Source: an uncultured Eubacteriales bacterium (GTDB taxonomy: Bacteria; Bacillota; Clostridia; Oscillospirales; CAG-272). From it: a stretch of 11,587 nt of DNA. Within the stretch, counting starts at the first letter, position 1. Each line of letters starts with the position of its first letter. A model generated the notes under the pieces. It saw nothing but the letters and a program-made list of their open reading frames with translations, did no database searches and was not told where the DNA came from. This document shows, piece by piece, positions 1 to 5,941 of this stretch. Made by a program: the position numbers and the translations under genes. The stretch is taken from the NCBI GenBank assembly GCA_900321265.1, contig ONVJ01000002.1, positions 1 through 11,587 of the forward strand, given 5' to 3'.

Positions 1-2
1 AA

Positions 3-650
3 ATGACTGACAGAATGATTGCCGGACGCGGAAAATTCATCGTATTCGAAGGCATCGACGGATGCGGCAAGACGACTCACGTATCGCTGCTGCGCGATCA
101 CATCTCAAAGCTTACCGGGCGGCAGTGCGCCGTCGAGCGCGAGCCCGACTCGAGGGACATCGTCGGCGCGATAATCCGCACCGCCCTCTACGGGGGCGTG
201 AAGATACTGCCCGAATCGATGGCGTATCTGCATGTCGCGGACAGGCTTGAGCACATCGCCTTCATGCTGCCCCTGCTCGAAGCGGGCACCGACATCGTCT
301 GCGACAGATACTATCTGTCCAACATGGCATACAACGCCACGCCCTCGCTCTCGGTGGAGCGGATATACGAACTCAACCGTCCCTGCACCGAAAAGCTTCA
401 GCCCGATCTCGTGATCTTCCTCGACGTAGATCCGGCGGTCAGCGCGAAAAGGCGGACGTCGGAGCGGACCGACAGCGAGATCTACGACGCGATCGAGCGC
501 CAGATCGCCATCAGGAGCAACTATATGCGCGCGCTTGAGATAGCAGAGGCGGACGGTGTGAAGATCGCGCGGATCAGCACCGAGGCCGACAGGGAGACTG
601 TGGCCCGGCAGATCAGGGCAGCAGTCGCGCCCCTCTTCGCCGCGCGCTGA
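3..650 (+). CDS. tmk: Thymidylate kinase (dTMP kinase)
   Basis: Phosphorylates dTMP to dTDP with ATP in the cytosol, an essential step of dTTP synthesis. The 215-residue length is usual for the family. A Walker A loop GIDGCGKTT lies at residues 17-25, straight after the first beta strand (KFIVFEG). The REP motif is present near residues 46-48, but the usual following GG is replaced by DS. The nucleoside-site motif DRYYLSNMAY is at 101-110, a LFLDV-like strand (IFLDV) at 138-142, and an arginine-rich LID (KRRTSER) at 149-155. The start is uncertain: ATG at 3 is only two bases from the window edge, so no ribosome binding site can be seen, and ATG at 15 is an alternative. The stop overlaps a GAGAGG site for the next gene, so the two are probably co-transcribed. 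The family call is firm; the dTMP specificity is inferred from the motifs. Confidence 0.9.
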   Translation: MTDRMIAGRGKFIVFEGIDGCGKTTHVSLLRDHISKLTGRQCAVEREPDSRDIVGAIIRTALYGGVKILPESMAYLHVADRLEHIAFMLPLLEAGTDIVCDRYYLSNMAYNATPSLSVERIYELNRPCTEKLQPDLVIFLDVDPAVSAKRRTSERTDSEIYDAIERQIAIRSNYMRALEIAEADGVKIARISTEADRETVARQIRAAVAPLFAAR

Positions 651-663
651 GAGGCTGTCGCCG

Positions 664-2043
664 ATGCTCTACTCAAAGGATCTGCGGACCGAATACGAGC
701 CTGACGTCCTCGTCGTCGGCGGAGGCCCCGCCGGCTTCTGCGCGGCTGTCGCCGCGGCAAGAAGCGGCGCCAGGACGATGCTCGTCGAGAAGAACGGCTT
801 CTGCGGCGGCATGGCGACCGCCGGACTTGTCGCGCCCTTCATGACATGCTACGACAGCGGCGGCGGCGAGATGCTCATCAGGGGTCTCTTCGAGGAGACC
901 GTCGACCGCCTCTGCGCGATCGGCGGGGCGATCCACCCGTCTAAGGTGACCGCGCCATCCGCCTTTACCTCCTACATAACCGTCGGGCACCGCAACGTCA
1001 CCCCCTTCAGGGCCGAGGCGCTGAAGCTCGTCGCCGACCGCATGCTTGCCGAGGCAGGCGTGAAGATCCTCTACCACACCTCCTTCGCCGACGCCGAGAC
1101 CGGCCCGGACGGCCGGATAAAGAGGATAATCCTCCTGCGAAAGAACGGTCTCTGCGCGGCAGAACCGCGGTTCACCGTCGACTGCACCGGTGACGGAGAC
1201 GTCGCCGCGGCAGCCGGAGTGCCCTTCGAGCTCGGCAACTCCGCCACCGGAAAGATACAGCCGGCGACGATGTTCTTCAGGATCGGCAACGTCGATTCAG
1301 AAAAGATCGAAGCCGACTACCGGGCAAACATAAACAACTTCTACCGGAAGGACGGCGTCAACTACCGCTCGCTGCACTGGTGGGTCGAAAAGGCCCGCGA
1401 GGCGGGCGACTGGACCCTCGACCGGGTGTCGGTCGGACTCTTCCGCGGCGTCGATCCCGACGAGTGGAGCATAAACACCTCGCGGATCATGGGGATCGAC
1501 GGGACGGATTCCGAAAGCCTGACGAGGGCCGAGACCGAGGGCCGCGAGCAGGTCGATCAGATCTTCGCCTTCTTCAGAAAATACGTCCCCGGCTGTGAGA
1601 ACGCGAAGCTGCTCCAGACGGGCAGCACCGTCGGCATCCGGGAGACGAGGCATATAAAAGGAATGAAGCGGCTGACCGTCGCCTCGCTGCTCGGCTGCGA
1701 GACGCCGGAGGACTCGGTGATGATCGCCGCGAATTCGGTCGACATACACGGCAAATTCGGTCCCCGGAGCAACGAGTACATCGCGCTGCCAGAAGGAAAG
1801 CACTACGGCGTTCCCTACGGGACGATGGTGCCCGAAGGCTGCGGCAATCTGCTCGTGTCGGGCAGGTGCATCAGCGCAGAGAGCGACGCTTCGGGCGCCG
1901 TCCGGGTGATGCCGCCCTGCATGGCCCTCGGCCAGGCGGCCGGGACCGCGGCCGCCATGGCGGCCGCCGCCGACTGCTCAGCGGCAGGCGTCGACACGGC
2001 GGCGCTCCGTGAAAGGCTGGCCGCAGCCGGCGTAAAGCTCTGA
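664..2043 (+). CDS. FAD-dependent oxidoreductase, FAD_oxidored (PF12831) type
   Basis: A 459-residue flavoprotein of unknown substrate. The N-terminal Rossmann fold carries GGGPAG at residues 19-24, and the FAD ribose-binding acid is probably E42 in the strand MLVEK. This is followed by FCGGMATAG (46-54), a second FAD strand VDCTGDGD (172-179), the family-typical GIRETRHIKG (324-333), and a C-terminal FAD-binding block around LLVSGRCISAESDASGAVR (396-414). This order is what I expect for PF12831, a family found in anaerobes and often annotated only as FAD-dependent oxidoreductase. No signal peptide or membrane segment is seen, so it should be cytosolic. ATG at 664 is chosen because GAGAGG at 649-654 sits nine bases upstream. 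It lies 13 bases after tmk on the same strand. The C-terminus is alanine-rich and contains a 20-base DNA palindrome (1948-1967). The substrate cannot be read from the sequence. Confidence 0.85.
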   Translation: MLYSKDLRTEYEPDVLVVGGGPAGFCAAVAAARSGARTMLVEKNGFCGGMATAGLVAPFMTCYDSGGGEMLIRGLFEETVDRLCAIGGAIHPSKVTAPSAFTSYITVGHRNVTPFRAEALKLVADRMLAEAGVKILYHTSFADAETGPDGRIKRIILLRKNGLCAAEPRFTVDCTGDGDVAAAAGVPFELGNSATGKIQPATMFFRIGNVDSEKIEADYRANINNFYRKDGVNYRSLHWWVEKAREAGDWTLDRVSVGLFRGVDPDEWSINTSRIMGIDGTDSESLTRAETEGREQVDQIFAFFRKYVPGCENAKLLQTGSTVGIRETRHIKGMKRLTVASLLGCETPEDSVMIAANSVDIHGKFGPRSNEYIALPEGKHYGVPYGTMVPEGCGNLLVSGRCISAESDASGAVRVMPPCMALGQAAGTAAAMAAAADCSAAGVDTAALRERLAAAGVKL

Positions 2044-2052
2044 GCATAACAT

Positions 2053-2097
2053 AATAATGATCCGTCCGGCGCGTTACGCGCCTGGCGGATCATTATT
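2053..2097. terminator. Bidirectional intrinsic terminator between convergent genes
   Basis: A long inverted repeat: a perfect 12-bp outer stem (2053-2064 with 2086-2097), then one G-C pair, one T-G wobble and one mismatch, and a perfect 6-bp GC stem (2068-2073 with 2077-2082) closed by a three-base loop TTA. The outer arms are AT-rich at their ends, so a T-run follows the hairpin on the + strand (ATTATTTT) and also when read on the - strand (ATTATTATG). It lies 9 bases after one stop codon and 7 bases before the other, between genes that face each other, so it should end both transcripts. Confidence 0.88.
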
Positions 2098-2104
2098 TTG
2101 GATG

Positions 2105-2449
2105 TCACAGGTCTCTCGTCACGACGAAGTTCGCGCCGGTGCCGAGGACGTCGGCAAGCGCGACGTCGCCGGTCTTTACCGGAGACGTGAGCTCGACGCT
2201 GTCGAGCAGCTTCATCGCGTCGAAGATCATCGCCTTCGGGATCGCCCTGTCGGTCTTTACCGGACATCTCGCGATCGCCGCTCCCGAGATCTTCACAGTC
2301 GAGGTTATCACCCTCGTCGGAGCGGTAAGCTCCTTCTTTCCGTATTCGGCGCCCTTCGGGCAGCTGTTTCCGGTAACGGCGTAGCCGTTTTCTTCGTCGA
2401 CCTTCAGCCTGCAGCCTCTGGGACAGACTATGCATACAAGTTCCTTCAT
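2105..2449 (-). CDS. DUF1667 Cys-rich small protein, partner of flavoprotein module
   Basis: A 114-residue cytosolic protein. The N-terminus has CIVCPRGC followed by NSCPKG, which places cysteines at residues 6, 9, 13 and 30 (Cx2Cx3Cx16C); a fifth, C62, lies in ARCPVKTD. The motif PVKT occurs twice (63-66 and 90-93). This matches my memory of DUF1667 proteins, which usually lie next to a GlpA-like and an NAD(P)/FAD oxidoreductase in Bacillota, as here. The function is not established. The cysteine spacing resembles the Fe-S-binding N-terminus of molybdopterin oxidoreductases, so an iron-sulfur or zinc role is an inference. The start at 2449 is supported by GAGGT at 2457-2461, seven bases upstream. 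It is the last gene of the - strand run, 30 bases after the flavoprotein and just before the shared terminator. Confidence 0.85.
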   Translation of the reverse strand: MKELVCIVCPRGCRLKVDEENGYAVTGNSCPKGAEYGKKELTAPTRVITSTVKISGAAIARCPVKTDRAIPKAMIFDAMKLLDSVELTSPVKTGDVALADVLGTGANFVVTRDL

Positions 2450-2479
2450 GTCACTGACCTCTTCCCTTCACCCTGAGAC

Positions 2480-3757
2480 TCATTCGGCGTCGGATACCGA
2501 TACCGTCAGCGTGTCTCCGGCCTTTGCCAGGAGCACCTTCGGCACCGTGATCTTCTCCATCTCGCCGGGGGCCATGTAATCCCTTTTGAAGGCGGCGATC
2601 TTCGTGTCGCCAGACATGACGTTAATCACCGACTTCTTTCTCGGGACGTTCGTCCTGAAGAAGATATCGACCGCCTTCTCGACGTTGTCGGGGCGTATCA
2701 CGCAGGGGACGGTGTAGTTGACGCCCGGGCCAGTCTTTACGCCGATCTGCCTTCCGGCGACCCGCTTCCCTGCCGCGTATTCGGCGGCGGCGGCGCCGGC
2801 CCTCATGGCCTCGGCACTGACGTAGTCGACCAGGTCGTGGACGTGAACGACGTTACCGCAGGCGAAGATGCCGTTCGTCATCGTCATCATGTTCTCGTAG
2901 ACCTTCGGTCCCTTGGTGGCGGGGTTGATCTCGATGCCGGCGTTCCTCGTCAGCTCATTCTCGGGGATGAGACCGACCGAGAGCAGGAGGGTGTCGCACT
3001 CGATGTCGAATTCGGTGCCGGGGACCGGGACGCCTCCCTCGACCTTCGATACCGTCACGCTCTCCAGTCTCCGGTCGCCGCGGATACCGGTGATTGTGTG
3101 CGAGAGATAGAGCGGGATGCCGTAGTCCTCAAGGCACTGCACGATATTCCGGTTCAGGCCGTTCGAGTAGGGGCAGAGCTCGACGCAGGCCAGGACCTTC
3201 GCTCCCTCGAGAGTCATCCGCCTCGCCATTATGAGCCCTATGTCGCCCGAGCCCAGGATCACGACCTTCTTTCCGATCATATATCCTTCGATGTTAACAT
3301 ATCTCTGCGCCGTTCCGGCGGTCATGACGCCGGCCGGCCTTGTGCCGGGTATGGCGATCGCGCCTCTCGTGCGCTCGCGGCAGCCCATGCAGAGGACGAC
3401 GGCGCCCGCCTCGATATCGCTGACCGATTCGTCGGGGCTGATGCATCTGACAACACTGAGGCCGTCCGCCGTAGCCGCGGCGTCGATCGAGAGCACCATC
3501 GTCTCAACTGCGACCTCGACCGCGGTTTTTTTCAGCATCGCGGCAAATCTGCCGGCGTATTCGGGACCCGACAGCTCCTCCTTGAACCAGTGAAGGCCGA
3601 AACCGTTGTGTATGCACTGGTTGAGAATTCCGCCGAGAGTGTTGTCCCTCTCGATTATCAGAACGCTTCCGGCGCCCTTTTCGCTCGCGGCAAGCGCAGC
3701 GGCGAGACCGGCAGGACCTCCGCCGACGATTATCACATCATATTTTTTTCTGAACAT
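2480..3757 (-). CDS. NAD(P)H/FAD-dependent oxidoreductase (HcnB/OoxA-like subunit of GlpA-type module)
   Basis: A 425-residue two-dinucleotide-fold flavoprotein. The FAD Rossmann motif GGGPAG is at residues 12-17, CMGCRERTRG at 123-132, the NAD(P)-binding motif GSGDIG at 169-174, and the closing FAD motif GIFACGNVVHVHDLVDYV at 296-313. The segment LGGILNQCIHNGFGLHWF (41-58) is typical of the oxidoreductases found beside GlpA-like proteins. It lacks the redox CxxxxC of glutathione-reductase-type enzymes, so it probably shuttles electrons between its partners and a nicotinamide or other acceptor. A region after about residue 340 has no motif I recognise. The start at 3757 has an AGGTG ribosome site a few bases upstream. 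It sits 24 bases after the BFD-containing flavoprotein and 30 bases before the DUF1667 gene, which supports one complex. The family is firm; the reaction is inferred. Confidence 0.87.
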   Translation of the reverse strand: MFRKKYDVIIVGGGPAGLAAALAASEKGAGSVLIIERDNTLGGILNQCIHNGFGLHWFKEELSGPEYAGRFAAMLKKTAVEVAVETMVLSIDAAATADGLSVVRCISPDESVSDIEAGAVVLCMGCRERTRGAIAIPGTRPAGVMTAGTAQRYVNIEGYMIGKKVVILGSGDIGLIMARRMTLEGAKVLACVELCPYSNGLNRNIVQCLEDYGIPLYLSHTITGIRGDRRLESVTVSKVEGGVPVPGTEFDIECDTLLLSVGLIPENELTRNAGIEINPATKGPKVYENMMTMTNGIFACGNVVHVHDLVDYVSAEAMRAGAAAAEYAAGKRVAGRQIGVKTGPGVNYTVPCVIRPDNVEKAVDIFFRTNVPRKKSVINVMSGDTKIAAFKRDYMAPGEMEKITVPKVLLAKAGDTLTVSVSDAE

Positions 3758-3781
3758 GTCGCACCTGTCAAAAAGTCGTTC

Positions 3782-5215
3782 TCAGTTTTTGGTCTTGCCG
3801 GTGATGATGAATGAGCCCTGCTTGTCGAGGCAGATGCTCTCCATCGGGATACCAAGCTCGCGTGAGAGTATCTGATGCACTCTCGGCGAGCAGAAGCCTC
3901 CCTGGCAGCGGCCGAGGCCGGCGCCGACGCGGCGTTTGACGGCGTCGATCGATCTCGGCGGGATCGGGCGGTGGATCGCCTCGACGATCTCTCCCTCGGT
4001 CACAGTCTCGCAGCGGCAGACGATCCTGCCGTAGGCGGGGTCCTTTTTGATGATGGCGCGGCGCCTGATCCGGTTGAGATCCTTCATCCTTGTCACCGGA
4101 GGCCTGGAGTTCCTGAAGAACTCGTTCGGCTTCAGTTCAAGGCCTGCCTTCTTCAGCAGCTTTACCGCTTCTTCGCCGATGGCGGTCGCGGCGGAAAGTC
4201 CGGGAGAGGCGATGCTGGCAAGATCTATCATCCTGTCGCAGCAGGGATTTATGTCTATCACGAAATCCCTGACGTTCGTCGTCGGGCGGATCCCGGTATA
4301 CTGTCTGATCACATTGCGGTAATCGATGCCCGGGACCATTTTGAGACCTGCGGCCTTGATCCTTGACAGGACCGCGGGATCTGTCGAGAGATCCTCGGGA
4401 TCGTCGGTCGGGTCGGAGGTCGGACCGACGAGCAGATTGCCATGGACGGTCGGAGCCACGAGAATGCCCTTAAAGCCGTTCTCGTCGGGGCATCCGAAAA
4501 TGACGCTGCCGACCTTCGCGCCCTCTTCCTTGTCCAGCACGTAATACTGTCCCGAGCGCGGCATCGCCTTGAGCCTCGTGTCTCCCACCATCGCGCAGAT
4601 GTCGGGGGAATGGGCTCCGGCGGCGTTTATGACGTAGGAGGCGCTGTAGCTTCCGCGGTCGGTGTTGACGGTCAGATAACCGTCGTTCTTTTCGATCCCG
4701 GTGACCTCGTTCTCAAGCATCAGGACGGCTCCGTTTACCACCGCCACCTCAGCCATCGCCGTGGCGAATTCCCAGGGATTTATGATCGCCGACTCGTTGG
4801 TCCAGAGAGCTCCGATCACGTCGGGGGAAAGGGAGGGCTCGGCTTTTCTGGCTTCGTCTCCGTCCAGCAGCTTCACTTTGACACCGTTGGCTATACCCCG
4901 TTCGTAAAGCTCTCTGACCTTCTCCATATCCTTCTCGTTGAAGGCAACGACGAGAGAAGGCAGCTTTTTGTATTCAATGTCAAGGCTCCTGCAGACCTTC
5001 GCGGCGGTCTTTATGCCGCGGCGGTTCAGCACCGCCTCTTTTTTGCCGGGGACGGGATCGTACCCCGCGTGCATGATCGCGCTGTTCGCCTTCGTCGCCC
5101 CGCAGGCAACGTCGTTGAACCGCTCGATAATGCCGACTCTGAGATCATATCTCGCGAGAGCGTATGCCGCGGCGGCGCCGGTCACCCCGCAGCCGATAAT
5201 CAAAACGTCAAACAT
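3782..5215 (-). CDS. GlpA-like FAD-dependent dehydrogenase with C-terminal BFD [2Fe-2S] domain
   Basis: A 477-residue protein with two parts. Residues 1 to about 360 are a DAO-fold flavoprotein (PF01266): the FAD motif GCGVTG is at 8-13, CGATKANSAIMHAGYD at 38-53, VINAAG at 195-200, and a C-terminal FAD/substrate region around YTGIRPTT (306-313) and ASIASPGLSAATAIGE (333-348). Residues about 398-450 are a bacterioferritin-associated-ferredoxin-like domain with C400, C402, C437 and C442 (CxC-x34-Cx4C), fit to hold a [2Fe-2S] cluster. This is the architecture of anaerobic glycerol-3-phosphate dehydrogenase subunit A and its relatives. An in-frame ATG at 5281 exists, but ATG at 5215 is chosen: AAAGG lies nine bases upstream and the protein then begins directly at the first FAD strand. 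No glpK or glpF is nearby, so glycerol-3-phosphate is only one candidate substrate. Confidence 0.87.
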   Translation of the reverse strand: MFDVLIIGCGVTGAAAAYALARYDLRVGIIERFNDVACGATKANSAIMHAGYDPVPGKKEAVLNRRGIKTAAKVCRSLDIEYKKLPSLVVAFNEKDMEKVRELYERGIANGVKVKLLDGDEARKAEPSLSPDVIGALWTNESAIINPWEFATAMAEVAVVNGAVLMLENEVTGIEKNDGYLTVNTDRGSYSASYVINAAGAHSPDICAMVGDTRLKAMPRSGQYYVLDKEEGAKVGSVIFGCPDENGFKGILVAPTVHGNLLVGPTSDPTDDPEDLSTDPAVLSRIKAAGLKMVPGIDYRNVIRQYTGIRPTTNVRDFVIDINPCCDRMIDLASIASPGLSAATAIGEEAVKLLKKAGLELKPNEFFRNSRPPVTRMKDLNRIRRRAIIKKDPAYGRIVCRCETVTEGEIVEAIHRPIPPRSIDAVKRRVGAGLGRCQGGFCSPRVHQILSRELGIPMESICLDKQGSFIITGKTKN

Positions 5216-5284
5216 CGGATTGTTCCTTTCGGTGAGATACAGGTTCAAAAGTCGCTCGCTGTTATCGGAAAGCCTTTCCATCCG

Positions 5285-5869
5285 TCAGCGCAGGAAGAAC
5301 CTGCGGTAGCCTTCGGGATCGGCGCTGAAGGAGGCGAATTCGCTCATTATCAGCTCGGCGACTTCCTCGCATGAGCGGAATTCGGTATCGATGACGCAGT
5401 CGTAGTTGCGCAGATCAAGGTTGTCCACGCTGTAGATCATGCTGTAACGGCGGTTTTCCTCGTTCATCCGCTCATTGATCTGAGCGATCGCGTCACCGAT
5501 ATCCTTATAGCTCTCCACGCTGCCCCGGGTGCCGTCGCCGAGTATCCTCTTTGCCGAGACCTCTGTGTTCACGTAGAGATAGACCTTGAAGGAGTTGACG
5601 GCAAAGTTCCATGCCATCCTCGAATCGTATATTATCTTTTCGCCGGCCCGCTCCACCGAGATCCTGCGTGTCTCACGGTCGATCATGAAATCGTATTTCG
5701 GGTCGGACGTCATCAGTCTGTTGAACTCAAGCGCCGTCATCCCGAGACTTGCCGCGATATTCCGGAGAGCAGTCCCGGTACTGACTATCTCATAGCCGTA
5801 TTTTTCCGCGATGATCTTCGCGACGGTCGACTTGCCGCTGCCAAGTCTCCCGGTAATCGAAATGTGCAT
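5285..5869 (-). CDS. Cytidylate-kinase-like P-loop kinase
   Basis: A 194-residue P-loop protein. The Walker A motif GRLGSGKST follows the first strand HISIT near the N-terminus. IIYDSRMAWNF (about residues 79-89) sits where CMP kinases have their D-G-R nucleotide motif, and an arginine-containing segment ENRRYSMIYSVDN (about 138-150) resembles the LID and following region. It fits the cytidylate kinase-like family (PF13189 or a near relative), whose members are not all proven CMP kinases, so the substrate is left open. ATG at 5869 is chosen over an in-frame GTG at 5878, because the upstream AAAAGGA gives workable spacing only for the ATG. The stop lies 69 bases before the flavoprotein start, so it appears to head the redox-module transcript. 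Its role beside flavoproteins is unclear. Confidence 0.75.
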   Translation of the reverse strand: MHISITGRLGSGKSTVAKIIAEKYGYEIVSTGTALRNIAASLGMTALEFNRLMTSDPKYDFMIDRETRRISVERAGEKIIYDSRMAWNFAVNSFKVYLYVNTEVSAKRILGDGTRGSVESYKDIGDAIAQINERMNEENRRYSMIYSVDNLDLRNYDCVIDTEFRSCEEVAELIMSEFASFSADPEGYRRFFLR

Positions 5870-5905
5870 CTGAACCACCGGTCCTTTTCAAATTAAACAG
5901 TTCTT

Positions 5906-5911
5906 ATTGTA
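5906..5911 (-). promoter_or_regulatory. Possible -10 element before the kinase gene
   Basis: TACAAT on the - strand, one base from the TATAAT consensus, lies 37 bases upstream of the chosen kinase start in an AT-rich 50-base gap. No good -35 box stands 16-18 bases further upstream. It may be a weak internal promoter that lets the redox genes be expressed apart from the upstream operon. This is a weak call. Confidence 0.25.
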
Positions 5912-5922
5912 TGCCGATAGGC

Positions 5923-5941
5923 AAGGGCTTTCTCAGCCCTT
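5923..5941 (-). other. Small hairpin over the stop codon of the ligase gene
   Basis: A perfect 7-bp inverted repeat (5923-5929 with 5935-5941) with a five-base loop that holds part of the ligase stop codon. On the - strand transcript it is followed by TGCC rather than a T-run, so it is not a standard terminator. It could act as a weak pause site or an mRNA end stabiliser, or be chance. Confidence 0.35.

Noticed and set aside
2169..2263. Direct repeat CGGTCTTTACCGG at 2170-2182 and 2251-2263, each a small inverted repeat
   Set aside because: Both copies encode the recurring PVKT residues of the DUF1667 protein, so coding explains them.
2837..3814. Long + strand frame opposite the NAD(P)H flavoprotein
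   Set aside because: It is a shadow of the - strand gene, lacks protein-like motifs, and the - strand frame has all FAD and NAD motifs. Similar long antisense frames at 4442-5374 and 6515-7684 are rejected on the same grounds.
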